Source: CAZCBD01 sp964496755 | GTDB taxonomy: Bacteria > Bacteroidota > Ignavibacteria > Ignavibacteriales > Melioribacteraceae | Assembly (NCBI GenBank): GCA_964496755.1 | Contig: CAZCBD010000006.1 | Span: 1-29,993, forward strand | Length of the DNA: 29,993 nt | Direction of reading: 5' to 3' | Shown: in pieces, positions 1-11,300 of the stretch | Layout of the letters: each line of letters begins with the position of its first letter | How positions within the stretch are numbered: position 1 is the first letter of the stretch | The notes under the pieces: generated by a model | Seen by the model: the letters and a program-made list of their open reading frames with translations, nothing else | Told to the model about the DNA's origin: nothing | The model's database searches: none | Translations under genes and position numbers: made by a program

Positions 1-80
1 AATTAGGTGTTGACTTAGATGAGCACATACAGTTCTGTATTTTTGCATTGCAAAAACATCGGGAGTTATTAGGTTTATAG
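1..80 (+). CDS. 3' end of an unidentified gene
   Basis: An open frame enters from the left edge and reads LGVDLDEHIQFCIFALQKHR followed by ELLGL and a TAG stop at 78-80. Only about 25 residues are present. The peptide looks like a genuine amphipathic helical C-terminus, but I cannot assign it to a family. It lies 114 bp upstream of porU on the same strand. The other two plus-strand frames contain early stops (for example TGA at 11-13), which supports this frame. Confidence 0.45.
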   Translation, partial: LGVDLDEHIQFCIFALQKHRELLGL

Positions 81-194
81 TGAGTTTTTTTTTATATTAT
101 TCGTATCGAAATCAAAAATAAAGGAAATAGTTTATAGAAAATTTTGCTACTTTAATTATTTAGAATTTTTAAATAATATTTTTTCGGAGTTTTA

Positions 195-3100
195 ATGAAA
201 AGCAAAGTTTTTTATATATACTTTTCCTTTTTTTGTGCCTTTTCTGTTTTTTTATCGGCACAGGAAATTACTATTCTGCAACAAACTCCAACAAGTATTA
301 CTCTTGAATACAAACCTGAAATAAGTAAACTGGAAATAAATAAAAACGTCTTTGATTTTAATTTTAAAGATGCCGAATTAATTTCTTTTGAAAATTCAAT
401 TTATAAAACTCCTTTTATTTCATTTGATTTTGTTGTTAAAAGCAAAACCGGAAATTCTATTTCGGTTGTATCGGCCAATTATGAAACAATTGATGGAAAG
501 GTAGTTAAATATAATCATATCAGTCCGAATTCTTCTATTAATACAAAAAATAGCACTAATTTGGCCGACGGTACTTTTAATGAATTTAATCTTCTTAAGT
601 TAGCGGAAGTGAAAATATTTAAACGAGCTTTAGTGCAAAGAATAAATGTTTTCCCCATTCAATTTGATGCTATTAACAAAAAAATAAAATTGTACAGAAG
701 AATAATTTTTAGGTTAAATATTTCAAATTCAAATAAAACAGAAAAATTTACGATTCTTAATTCGTTACTTAAAAATTATGTTGTGAATTTTGAACAAGCA
801 AAAAACTGGGGTTTGGCGCAGGACAAAAAATTTAATAAAATTACAAATTCCGTACTTTCAACCGGTACTTGGTATCGATTTGAAGTTACCAAAGAGGGTA
901 TTTATAAGATTGATAAAAATGACTTAAGCAAGTATGAAATTAATTTGTCTACGGTTGATCCGAAAACAATCAAAATCTATGCTTACAGCGGAAAGCGATT
1001 ACCGGAAAATCCAAACAGTGTGAAGCAAAATGAGTTGAGCGAAGTACCTGTAAAATTTGTTTACGAAAATAATCAATTTAGTTACCTTTTATTTTATGCT
1101 CGTGGTGTTGACTTTTGGTATTATGATTCAGCAAAGCTTAAAATCGTTAGAAATAAAAATTTCTTTTCCGAGAAAAACTATTATTGGATAACTTCCGGCG
1201 GAAAAAAAGCAAAGGAAATGTCCGAAATTCAATCTTTAAATAATCCTTCTGCCGTTAAACAAGACTTCACAAAAGCTTTTTTATTTGAAGAAAAAGAATT
1301 AATCAATATAATTAAAAGTGGTAAAATTTATCTTGGCGATAGTTTTACTTTGAACAATTCTCAAAGAACATATACAAACACGTTAAACGATTTAATTCCT
1401 GATAGCACTGTAAATTATAAAATAAGTTTTGCTAATATTGGTAAAAACAGAAAGCTTCTCCAAATTTATGAAAGCGGAAAGCTAATTTATGGTGATAGAA
1501 TCAGAGGTGGTTCTTACTATGTTGAAGGGAAAATATCTCTAATTAATTTAAGTTTAAAACAAAATTATCCGGATAATAGAAGTGTGCTCAAGTTTTTGTT
1601 TGATGCTTCAAGCGCAACCGGCTATTTGGATTATTTTGAAATTTCTTATTACAGAGAATTAAAAGCTGTTGAAAATAGAGCGATCTTATTTTCCGAAAAA
1701 ACAGGTCCTGTTGAATATACTGTTAAAAACTTCACGGGCGATATTGCTTCAATACAGGTGTTTGATGTTACTAATTTTGATAAGGTTAAAGAAGTTACGA
1801 ATACAAATATTAATGGCTCGCAAGTTAGTTTTCAACAGATAGAATCAAATAAAATCAGAAAGTATTTTGTGTGTAATAACAGCATGTATCTTTCTCCGGC
1901 TAACCCTGTAAAAATAGATAATCTGAATTTGAAGGGAATAACCGATGGTGTTGAGTATATTATAATTTCGAACAAGATTTTTAGAGATGAAGCCGAAAGA
2001 TTTGCTAATTATAAATCGAATGAAGCACCACGAAAAATTTCTGCCAGAGTTTTTTATGTAGATGATATTTTCAATGAATTTGCCGGCGGTATAACCGATC
2101 CTACTGCAATTCGTAACTTTGTTCAATATGCTTATTTCAATTGGCAGATAAAACCCAAGTATGTTTTACTCTTTGGTGACGGTAATTATGATATATTAAA
2201 TAAAGATGGGGCAAACAGTAACTTTGTGCCAACTTTTGAAACTACAAATTCATTAGATCATATTTTATCCTACCCTAAAGAAGATTATTTTGTTAGAGTG
2301 GATGGTGATGACGATGATTCGGATTTGGCATTAGGAAGATTTTGTGTTACAAATATTGAAGAAGCAAAGGGAGTAGTCGATAAAATTATTAGTTATGAAA
2401 CTGATAATTTGAACAATACTTGGAAAAATGAAGTTACGATGGTGGCAGATGATGCATATAGTCCCGAATATAATCTTTACGAAAACAACCATACATATCA
2501 AACGGAAACTCTTGCAAATATTTATGTGAATCCTAATTTTAACATTCATAAAATATATCTCGCAGAATATCCTACAACCTCTACCGGATTAGGAAGAAGA
2601 AAACCGGAAGTAAATAAAGCAATTATTTCCGAGATTAATAATGGTAGAGTTTTAGTGAATTATACAGGACATGGCTCTCCCACACTTTGGGCAGACGAGC
2701 ATGTTTTTGAAAAACAGGCAACAATACCCGCACTAAATAATGAGCATTATTTCTTCCTAACAGTGGCTTCTTGTGACTTTGCTGAATTTGATCATACTTC
2801 CGTACAAAGCGCTTCGGAAGATTTAGTTAACAAGGAAGCTTCAGGTGCAATTGGTGTGATTGCAGCTTCTCGTCCGGTTTATCCGTCTTATAATTCCAAA
2901 TTGAATAATTGTTTTTACGATTTTTTAACAAATAAAAAAGACTCTGAAAATAATTTTTATTCGGTTGGCGAAGCGTTTTTATTGGCTAAAAACAAACAAG
3001 ACGGATTAAGTAAAGTTGAAAATACAAATAAATTTTTACTAATCGGTGACCCCTCGCTTGTCCTGAAATTCCCTAAAAATAAAGTTTTGATTGATAGTTT

Positions 3101-4139
3101 AAATGGAAAATCCCTAACAACTACCGGCCAACCGGTGCAAGTTAAGGCTTTGGAAAATGTATCGGTTTCCGGAACTATTTTAAGTAAAAACAATATTAGG
3201 GTTAATTCTTCGGGCGAAGCTATAATTTCTGTTTTTGATTCTCAACGAAAAATTTATAATCAAGAATTACACTTAAATCTACTGATGCCCGGCGGATTAA
3301 TTTACAAGGGCAGAGCTTCTTTAACTAACGGTAGATTTAATGCAGAGTTTTTAGTACCAAAGGACATTTCATACGAAAATGATAGAGGCAAAATTGTTGT
3401 TTCATATTTCAATGATACCGAAGATGGAATTGGGTTTACCAAGCAAATTACAATTGGTGGCACTTCTACTTTAGCCAATGATAATAAAGGGCCGGAAGTG
3501 CAAATCTTATTTGACAATGAAAACAATGATTATTCCTATTTAGTGAAAAAGGATTTCCTTTTAATTGTGAAATTGAAAGATGAAACAGGAATAAATACAA
3601 CCGGATTGGGCATAGGCCATAGAATGGAAGCTGTGTTAAATGATGATGAAAATCATCCAATTGATTTATCCGGTTATTTTGTCGGAGATTTGGATGCGGG
3701 TAGTAAATCAGGTAAAGTAACCTATAAATTTACCAATATGGAACCCGGAGAATATAAAATTAAAATTAAAGCCTGGGATGTTTTTAATAACCCAACTATA
3801 GTTGAAGAGTACTTTACAGTTACTAACTCATCTAATCTATTATTGCAAGATGTTTATAACTACCCTAATCCATTTGCTGAAAAAACCACCTTTACTTTTC
3901 AGCACAATTTTTCTTCACCGGTAGATGTTGCAATTTACATTTATACTGTTGCCGGTAGAATGATTAAAAAAATAGAAGAATTTTCAGTTACAGATAAGTT
4001 TGTAAGAATTCCATGGGATGGAGCAGATGCTGATGGTGACAGAATAGCCAATGGCACATATTTATATAAGCTGATTGTTAAACCAACCAATGGAGACGAA
4101 GGGAAAATGGCTATTGGTAAATTAGCTGTAATAAAGTAG
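195..4139 (+). CDS. porU: T9SS sortase PorU (C25 family peptidase)
   Basis: PorU is the cell-surface sortase of the type IX secretion system. It cleaves the CTD from exported proteins and transfers them to a lipid anchor, working with PorV in the attachment complex. A signal peptide (about residues 1-22, ending LSAQ) precedes a long N-terminal region. A gingipain-like C25 domain follows at about 585-985. The catalytic pair is visible: His826 in NYTGHGSPTLWADE and Cys860 in LTVASCDFAEFD. Their 34-residue spacing is close to that known for gingipains. The last 95 or so residues (from NYPNPFAEK to KLAVIK) form a CTD of the FlgD-like/type A sorting kind, which PorU is known to carry itself. A CGGAG ribosome-binding site (185-189) supports the start. 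The length (1314 aa) fits the family, and porV follows 80 bp downstream. Assignment is secure. Confidence 0.95.
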   Translation: MKSKVFYIYFSFFCAFSVFLSAQEITILQQTPTSITLEYKPEISKLEINKNVFDFNFKDAELISFENSIYKTPFISFDFVVKSKTGNSISVVSANYETIDGKVVKYNHISPNSSINTKNSTNLADGTFNEFNLLKLAEVKIFKRALVQRINVFPIQFDAINKKIKLYRRIIFRLNISNSNKTEKFTILNSLLKNYVVNFEQAKNWGLAQDKKFNKITNSVLSTGTWYRFEVTKEGIYKIDKNDLSKYEINLSTVDPKTIKIYAYSGKRLPENPNSVKQNELSEVPVKFVYENNQFSYLLFYARGVDFWYYDSAKLKIVRNKNFFSEKNYYWITSGGKKAKEMSEIQSLNNPSAVKQDFTKAFLFEEKELINIIKSGKIYLGDSFTLNNSQRTYTNTLNDLIPDSTVNYKISFANIGKNRKLLQIYESGKLIYGDRIRGGSYYVEGKISLINLSLKQNYPDNRSVLKFLFDASSATGYLDYFEISYYRELKAVENRAILFSEKTGPVEYTVKNFTGDIASIQVFDVTNFDKVKEVTNTNINGSQVSFQQIESNKIRKYFVCNNSMYLSPANPVKIDNLNLKGITDGVEYIIISNKIFRDEAERFANYKSNEAPRKISARVFYVDDIFNEFAGGITDPTAIRNFVQYAYFNWQIKPKYVLLFGDGNYDILNKDGANSNFVPTFETTNSLDHILSYPKEDYFVRVDGDDDDSDLALGRFCVTNIEEAKGVVDKIISYETDNLNNTWKNEVTMVADDAYSPEYNLYENNHTYQTETLANIYVNPNFNIHKIYLAEYPTTSTGLGRRKPEVNKAIISEINNGRVLVNYTGHGSPTLWADEHVFEKQATIPALNNEHYFFLTVASCDFAEFDHTSVQSASEDLVNKEASGAIGVIAASRPVYPSYNSKLNNCFYDFLTNKKDSENNFYSVGEAFLLAKNKQDGLSKVENTNKFLLIGDPSLVLKFPKNKVLIDSLNGKSLTTTGQPVQVKALENVSVSGTILSKNNIRVNSSGEAIISVFDSQRKIYNQELHLNLLMPGGLIYKGRASLTNGRFNAEFLVPKDISYENDRGKIVVSYFNDTEDGIGFTKQITIGGTSTLANDNKGPEVQILFDNENNDYSYLVKKDFLLIVKLKDETGINTTGLGIGHRMEAVLNDDENHPIDLSGYFVGDLDAGSKSGKVTYKFTNMEPGEYKIKIKAWDVFNNPTIVEEYFTVTNSSNLLLQDVYNYPNPFAEKTTFTFQHNFSSPVDVAIYIYTVAGRMIKKIEEFSVTDKFVRIPWDGADADGDRIANGTYLYKLIVKPTNGDEGKMAIGKLAVIK

Positions 4140-4219
4140 TTTGAAGTTAAATTAATTGAGATTAAAAAGATAAACGTTGAATAAATTAACAATTAAATAA
4201 ATGTATTTGGAGAAACTTT

Positions 4220-5395
4220 ATGAAGAAATTATTTTATATCACAATTATGACAATGCTAATTTTTGTGGGTAAAAATATAAATGCACAAACAACAACAGCA
4301 GTGCCGTTTTTACTTTTAGCACCTGATTCCAGAGCCGGTGGTATTGGTGAATCGGGGGTTGGTCTTGCCGATAATGCTGCAGCAATTTTTTGGAATCCGG
4401 CAGGAATAGCATTTTTAACCGGTAGCGAGATAAGCCTTACACATAGTAATTGGCTTGCAAATTTAAATATTCCGGATTTGTTTTATGAATATTTTGCTTA
4501 TCGTCAGTACATTGAAAGTATTGGAGGTAGCCTTACAGCCAGTATTACTTTTATGAATTTCGGTGAATTTATCAGAACAAATTCAAGTGGCCAAGAAACA
4601 GGAAAGTTTAATTCTTTTGATGGCGCTTTAACTGTTGGTTATGCAACAAAACTTTCCGATGATTGGGGCTTAGGTTTTAATTTCAGATTAATTCATTCCA
4701 AACTTTCCGATAAGCCTACCGAACTTGAAGAGGGAGAAGGTAAAGCTACAACCGTTAGTTTTGATATTGCTGCAATGTGGCGCCCCGAAGAATTAAATAT
4801 TCCATTTGTTGGTGATATGGGCAATCGTTTCAGCCTTGGTATGAATCTAAGTAACCTTGGGCCTAAAATTTCTTACATCGATCAAGCGCAAGCAGATCCT
4901 TTGCCTACTAATTTTAGACTGGGTACCGCAATCAGATTATTTGAAGATGATTTTAATTCTTTAACATACACGCTAGATTTTAGCAAGTTGTTGGTAACTA
5001 AAATTGATCCGAATGATACCACTGCAACATCCAGTGACAGAGACGAATTTTATAAAGCTATCTTTACTGCATGGGCAGATGACCCTATTAAAGAAGAGCT
5101 TCGCGATGTTGTTACTTCTATGGGATTAGAATATTGGTATGGAGCCCCTGAAAACTTTATGTTTGCTTTGCGTACCGGATTCTTTTACGAAGATCCTGAT
5201 TACGGAAATAGAAAATTTATAACTATCGGTGCAGGGATTCGTTACCAAGATTATGCCTTTGATTTTAGTTACATTACAACATCAATGTTTAAAAACGGAG
5301 AAGATCACCCATTATCCGAAACCATTAGATTTAGTTTGTCGATAGGGTGGGATAATGTCTTAAATTCAAACAAAGGATTTCCTAGAGGACTTTAA
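4220..5395 (+). CDS. porV: T9SS outer-membrane protein PorV
   Basis: PorV is a FadL-like outer-membrane barrel that binds CTD proteins leaving the SprA translocon and delivers them to PorU. A signal peptide (1-23, ending INAQ) is followed at once by the family's diagnostic start, with DSRAGGIGESGVGLADNAAA and then IFWNPAGIAFL. This is the N-terminal plug region shared by PorV/PorQ proteins. The rest alternates short amphipathic beta strands. At 391 aa it has the normal length. A GGAG sequence at 4209-4212 supports the ATG at 4220. It sits directly after porU, the expected functional partner, and only 2 bp before the next gene, so all three are probably co-transcribed. Two shorter PorV/PorQ-type proteins occur near the right end of the window. 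This copy is the best match to true PorV. Confidence 0.93.
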   Translation: MKKLFYITIMTMLIFVGKNINAQTTTAVPFLLLAPDSRAGGIGESGVGLADNAAAIFWNPAGIAFLTGSEISLTHSNWLANLNIPDLFYEYFAYRQYIESIGGSLTASITFMNFGEFIRTNSSGQETGKFNSFDGALTVGYATKLSDDWGLGFNFRLIHSKLSDKPTELEEGEGKATTVSFDIAAMWRPEELNIPFVGDMGNRFSLGMNLSNLGPKISYIDQAQADPLPTNFRLGTAIRLFEDDFNSLTYTLDFSKLLVTKIDPNDTTATSSDRDEFYKAIFTAWADDPIKEELRDVVTSMGLEYWYGAPENFMFALRTGFFYEDPDYGNRKFITIGAGIRYQDYAFDFSYITTSMFKNGEDHPLSETIRFSLSIGWDNVLNSNKGFPRGL

Positions 5396-5397
5396 TT

Positions 5398-8322
5398 ATG
5401 AAAAAACTTTTGAGTAATATTTTTCTTACTTTTTTTCTAACAACTGTTTTTTTTGCTCAAACGCTAAGTATAAATTCCAATTCAGAACTAAAGCGGAAAA
5501 CAGATTTATCGAAATCCAGAATACTGGCGGTTATGGTCGAATTTCAAACAGATAAAAATTCAACAACCGCGGGTAACGGAACTTTTGGCTCTATCTATAC
5601 TAAAGATTATGGAAATAAAATTATTGATCCGTTACCGCACAATAAAAAGTACTTTGAAAATCATTTGTTATTTGCAAAAAACTATTACTCAAAAGTATCT
5701 AAAAATAAGGTACAACTTATATACACGGTTTTGCCTGATATCATTACTGTTTCAAAGGAGATGAAGTATTATTCGCCTGCAATAAATTCGAAAGACTTTA
5801 CAAATGTTGTGAATTTTAGTACCGAAGTTTGGGGAAAAGTAGCCGAAAAAAATCCTCAATTAGATTTTTCCGATTATGATATTTTTATTATTTTCCACGC
5901 CGGCGTAGGGCGCGATATTAATGTCCCGGGTAGCATTGGTAATGAAAAAGATTTACCATCAGTCTATTTGAGTTTAAATGCTTTTAAAAAAGTTTTAGGC
6001 GAAAACTTTGATGGAATTTCTGTGAACAACGGTCGCAATAAAATTACCAACACAATTATTTTACCGGAAACTCAAAACAGAGAAATTACTACGGTTACCG
6101 GGAAAACTTTGCTTAAACTTTCTATTAACGGATTAATAGTTTCAAACATTGCAAGCTATTTTGGATTGCCCGATTTATTTGATACTAATACGGGTAAAAG
6201 TGCAATAGGTAGATTTGGTTTAATGGATGGTCAGGCAATGTTTGCTTATGCCGGATTGTTTCCACCGGAACCCTCTGCTTGGGAAAAAGAGTATTTAGGT
6301 TTCGATTCTTCAAAAGAATCTAATCCCAACATACTAAATTATAATATAACAACTTCAAAAGTTACTTCTAATTCAGATACAACAATTTTAAAAGTTCCAT
6401 TAAACAGTTCAGAATATTTTTTAGTTGAGAACAGGCAAAGAGATGCAGATAAAAATGGAGCCATTATTACTTATGCTCTTGGAGATAAATATTTTACTAA
6501 GGTATTTGAAAAAGATACTACCGGTTTCACTTCTTTTAATGTAGATTCCTTACGTGGAGTTATTGTTGATGTTGATGAATTCGATTGGGCTTTGCCCGGT
6601 AGCGGTATTGCCATTTGGCACATAGACAATAATGTTATAAAAGATAAATTGCCAATTAATAAACTTAATACTGATAAACATCTTAGAGCAATTGATTTGG
6701 AAGAAGCTGACGGTATTCAAGAAATTGGTGAAGAGTTTGTTTCAATTTTTGGTGATTTGCAAATCGGTGAAGGTTCAAAAAATGATTTGTGGTTCAAAGG
6801 GAATCCGGAAAAATTATATAAAAATGTTTTTACTTCAACCTCATTTCCAAATACTAAATCAAACAGTTTGGCAAATACTTTTATTTCATTTTACGATTTT
6901 TCTTCTATTTCAAATAAAATGTCTTTTAAATTAAAATTACAAGATGAAAATATTAAAGTTCAAAATAAAATTCCTTTTAAAAATGCTGATGATTTTACAG
7001 CTACTGAAAATTATTATATAATCAGAAAAGATAATAATGTTAATGTTTTTTCTGTAGAGGGTTCTAAAATTAAGACTTTAAATGATTTTTCCACAAAAAA
7101 AATAGCTGCAATAGAAACCGATAATGATTTAATCTTAATCGGTATAAATGGAGAAAATTTAAAGATAGAATCAACCGATTTTTCAAGGGTTGTTAATTTG
7201 GGAAATACAATTTCAACCCTGCCGGTTGCAAACAAAACTAACTCAAATATTTTAATTGCAATTGGAACATCATCCGGAAGTGTTTACAAAATTGATTTTT
7301 CGATTTCTTCGGGTGAAATTTCAAAAGAATTATTAACAGATTTAAATGAACCGGTATGCCAAACATTAATTCTAAATTCTGAAATTTGTGCCGCGGGTAA
7401 ACGAAAAATCTTTTTTAATAATCAAGCTTTGCAAGCATCTGATAATATTGTAAAAATTATTGCAACAGAATTCGGAACTGAAAAGAACTTATATATTTTG
7501 AACTCAGATAATCAAATTGAAAAATTAGGAACGAATAAAGCAATAATTGAGTTGCAAGGTTCAAATCAAATTAATGATATTTCCGCATTTTTAAATCCCG
7601 TTTCAAAAGAGTTGAACTTTGGGTATACTTCCGCAGAAAATCTATATCTGATTAATGAAACCGGTGCGTTAGTTGATTATTTCCCACAAATTGATTATCA
7701 AAGTAATTCTTACATCGGGGCTCCGATAGTCGCAAATATTTTAGGTGATGAATACCCGGAAATTATTGTTTCTACTTTAGATGGAAGAATTCATGTTTAT
7801 GAATTTAACGATGAAAAAATTAATTTAAGCTTGAATATTTCAAGTGGACTTAAATTAAGCACGTTACCACAAATTGTGTCCCGCAATAATAGGCCGATTT
7901 TAGCTGTAATAGATTCGCTACAACTATCCGCATGGCAAGTAAATACAACAGACTTTAAAATATTTTGGAGCGGAAAGTTTGCAAACTCGATGAATAATGC
8001 CGTATTGTTTTCAAATGAAATCCAAAAACCGAACACAAAATATTTTTTAGCTGATAGGACATATAATTGGCCAAATCCGGTTTATCTTAACGAGACAAAT
8101 ATTAGATTCTACGTTTCTGAAAATTCTCATGTTGTTATTGATATATATGATTTATCAGGTCAGTTGGTTGAAAAGATTGAGACGGAAGCAATCGGTGGGC
8201 AGGATAATGAAGTTAAATGGAATGTTCGGAATGTTCAAAGCGGTGTTTATTATGCGAATGTCAAATGTAACTCAGCTTCAAACTCAGCTTCAAAATTAAT
8301 TAAAATAGTAGTTGTTAAATAG
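5398..8322 (+). CDS. M6-like pseudopeptidase with T9SS sorting domain
   Basis: This is a secreted protein (signal peptide about 1-20, ending FFAQ). Its N-terminal half follows the M6 (immune inhibitor A) metallopeptidase pattern: SRILAVMVEFQ near the start, then YFGLPDLFDT and GRFGLMDG. The zinc-binding HEFGH that should precede GLPD reads SNIAS (residues 249-253), so both histidines and the catalytic glutamate are gone. I therefore infer a non-catalytic M6 fold. A middle region of about 530-880 has repeated short strands such as VANILGDEYPEIIVSTLDGR, typical of FG-GAP/PQQ-like propellers. Residues 885-974 (from NWPNPVYLNETN) form a T9SS CTD. It is packed 2 bp after porV and 8 bp before the next gene. 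It could be an accessory of the PorU/PorV machinery or simply a surface substrate. The exact role is unknown. Confidence 0.8.
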   Translation: MKKLLSNIFLTFFLTTVFFAQTLSINSNSELKRKTDLSKSRILAVMVEFQTDKNSTTAGNGTFGSIYTKDYGNKIIDPLPHNKKYFENHLLFAKNYYSKVSKNKVQLIYTVLPDIITVSKEMKYYSPAINSKDFTNVVNFSTEVWGKVAEKNPQLDFSDYDIFIIFHAGVGRDINVPGSIGNEKDLPSVYLSLNAFKKVLGENFDGISVNNGRNKITNTIILPETQNREITTVTGKTLLKLSINGLIVSNIASYFGLPDLFDTNTGKSAIGRFGLMDGQAMFAYAGLFPPEPSAWEKEYLGFDSSKESNPNILNYNITTSKVTSNSDTTILKVPLNSSEYFLVENRQRDADKNGAIITYALGDKYFTKVFEKDTTGFTSFNVDSLRGVIVDVDEFDWALPGSGIAIWHIDNNVIKDKLPINKLNTDKHLRAIDLEEADGIQEIGEEFVSIFGDLQIGEGSKNDLWFKGNPEKLYKNVFTSTSFPNTKSNSLANTFISFYDFSSISNKMSFKLKLQDENIKVQNKIPFKNADDFTATENYYIIRKDNNVNVFSVEGSKIKTLNDFSTKKIAAIETDNDLILIGINGENLKIESTDFSRVVNLGNTISTLPVANKTNSNILIAIGTSSGSVYKIDFSISSGEISKELLTDLNEPVCQTLILNSEICAAGKRKIFFNNQALQASDNIVKIIATEFGTEKNLYILNSDNQIEKLGTNKAIIELQGSNQINDISAFLNPVSKELNFGYTSAENLYLINETGALVDYFPQIDYQSNSYIGAPIVANILGDEYPEIIVSTLDGRIHVYEFNDEKINLSLNISSGLKLSTLPQIVSRNNRPILAVIDSLQLSAWQVNTTDFKIFWSGKFANSMNNAVLFSNEIQKPNTKYFLADRTYNWPNPVYLNETNIRFYVSENSHVVIDIYDLSGQLVEKIETEAIGGQDNEVKWNVRNVQSGVYYANVKCNSASNSASKLIKIVVVK

Positions 8323-8330
8323 GTGAATTA

Positions 8331-11300
8331 ATGCGAAAGTTTTTCATATTATTTATAGTTTATATAATTCAAGTTCAAAATAATTACGGACAATTTACCG
8401 AATTCCATCCGGAGTTGGATTGGTACACTATTAAGGGTGAACATGTTTCGGTTCACTTTCATTCTGAAGCCGAAAGAACGGCACAAGTAGTGTTAAAAAT
8501 AGCCGAAGATGTTTGGGGGCCTATTACTTCGCTTTATGAGTATGAGCCGGATAGGGTTCATTTTGTTATAAAAGATATTGACGATTATTCAAACGGAGCC
8601 ACCTATTTTTTTGATAATAAAATTGAGATTTGGGCTTCTTCAATGGATTTCGATTTAAGAGGTTCCCACAATTGGTTGCGAAATGTGATTTCTCATGAGT
8701 TTACCCATATGGTTCAAATTCAAGCTGCAATGAAAGTGGGACGTTCAATACCTGCAGTTTATATTCAATATCTAAATTATGAAGATAAACGTCGCCCTGA
8801 TATTTTATACGGCTATCCGAATATAATTGCATCATATCCTTTAGCAACTTTAAACATGCCGGCTTGGTTTGCCGAAGGTACAGCACAATATATGCGTACT
8901 GAATTTAATTACGACAATTGGGATACACAACGTGATATGATTCTTAGATGTAAAGCTTTAAGCAATAAATTATTAACATGGAATCAAATGGGCGTATTTG
9001 GAAAAAACAGCATTGGGAATGAATCGGTTTATAATGCCGGCTTTTCCTTAACGCGTTATATAAGTCAGAAATACGGTGAGGATAAACTTAGGAAAATTAC
9101 AAAAGCTCTTTCAAAAAAATTTAATTTTACGATTGATGCCGCCATCGAAGATGTTTTACATATTACTGGCTATTCTCTTTACAATGAATGGAAAGAGTTT
9201 ATTTCTAACGATTATAAAAAAAGAATTAGTAACATTAATGTACTTGCAGGTGAAAAATTAAATGTCAGTGGAGATGGTAATTTTCATCCGAAATTTTCTT
9301 GTAACGGCGAAAATATTTTTTATCTCTCAAACACGGGAAATGATTATTTAACTAAAACCGCAATTTATAAATACAATTTGAAATCGAAGACAACAGAATT
9401 AATTCTTGAGAACGTTCATTCGACATTTGCTCTAATTGATAACGATTCTAAAATTATCTATTCGAAATTAAGTGAGGATAATAGAGGATGGGCTAATATT
9501 CACGACCTGTTTATTTATGATTTAAATTCTAAAAATGAGAAAAGATTAACGCATGGCCTACGTGCAAACAATCCGGATGTTTCTCCGGATGGTAAATTAA
9601 TTACTTTTATTTACCAAAAAGATGGTTCAACAAATATTGGTACGGTTAATATAGACGGAAAAAATTTTAGAAGGCTTACTTTTTTTGAATCGGGTGAACA
9701 AATTTATAATCCGAAATTTATACCGGATGGATCAAAAATAATTTTTGATTTTTCGTATGCAAACGGAAGAGATATTGCTTTAGTAGATACCAATGGAACC
9801 AATCTTAAGTTTATTCTCAATAAAAAATATGATGAAAGAAATCCTATTGTTTTTGGGAACAATATTATTTTTGCATCCGATAGCACTGGTATATTTAATT
9901 TATACTCGTATAATTTAACCTCGAAAGAAATTAAACAAATTTCAAACGTAATCGGCGGCTCTTTTATGCCAAGTATAAACAAGTGGGGTGATATTGTTTA
10001 TTCGGGTTACACTGCCGATGGATTTAAGTTATTTATTCTAAATCATTTAAAAATAAATTCACCAACCAGTTTCTCAAATTATGTGAATAGAATTAATCCT
10101 CCTACGGATTTATCTAAACCGAATGGCGATATTACAAAGTTTAATCTAAATGATCTTATTAATTATAACGATAGAAAAAATATTAATTCACCAAAGGAAA
10201 AATACAGTGGTGCTTTTACGAAAATATCATTCATGCCATTTGTTCGGATAGATAACTATAATACTTCCGGAGGCTTTTTAAACAACATTAAGCCCGGAAT
10301 TTACGTGATGTCGAATGATATGTTGAACCGGGTTGGCTTTTTTGCCGGAGCTTCAATTAATAAAAGAATGGAAAGAGATCTATTTTTGAACTTCAATTAT
10401 AGAAGCAAGCTTCCATTGCTTTATAATTTAGGATTTAAGCCAGAGGTCTCTTTGGAATTATATAGTGTTAGTAGAAAATCCGATGCGAATATTTATTTTG
10501 GCGCGGACACAAATAAAGTTACAAATGAAATTACGTACGATTATATAATTCCCACAGATGTTACTTATAATTTATTCGAGGCTGACTTGGTATTGAAGCA
10601 TAGGATTTTTACACGCGGCACAAATCTTGAATTTCGGTATGTTTTTAGTCGCTATTCTGCTTCCATAGGTTCATTTACAATACCGAATACTACCACACTT
10701 TATAAGCCTACAGAAGATAAATATTTAATTGCAAATTCTTTTAGATTAAAGTTTCAACACAAAGATTACCATTCATATGTGGATAGTGATATTAATCCCG
10801 TGGGCAGGAAAATTGTTTTACGCTATAATTACGAAATGAATAAATTTAATAACAAAGGCGAATACGAAATAAAAAACGGAACCCTTAGACCACAATACAA
10901 TAAATTTTATTTTAATAGTTATGATTTTAGTTGGGATGAAAATATTCGAATTAAAAATAGCTCAACATTAAATTTCAAATTAAGAAGTGCAGGAATTATC
11001 GGCAAAACGGTTCCTGATTTTTTTGATTTTTATCTTGGCGGTTTGGTTGGCATGAAAAGTTATCCTTTTTATGCTGTTAGTGGTAATAAATTAATGTGGT
11101 TTAATTTAACATACAGATTCCCATTATTTAAGAATATTGATACTAGGTTCGGACAAATCTATTTGGATAAAATTTTTATGTCGCTTTATGCTGATTACGG
11201 AAATGCATGGACAAACGAGCAATTGGATTTTAATAAATTTAAAAAAGGTGCGGGGGTTGAGTTAAGGGTTAAAATGAATTCGTTTTATATTTTCCCGACA

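Noticed and set aside
155..177. Hairpin upstream of porU (ATTATTTA, 7-base loop, TAAATAAT)
   Set aside because: The stem is made only of A-T pairs in a very AT-rich leader. Such repeats are expected by chance, and there is no sign of a riboswitch or attenuator.
1845..4192. Reverse-strand open frames within porU
   Set aside because: They are short, lack ribosome-binding sites and recognisable domains, and lie opposite a strongly supported gene. Long antisense frames are common in AT-rich coding DNA of this kind.
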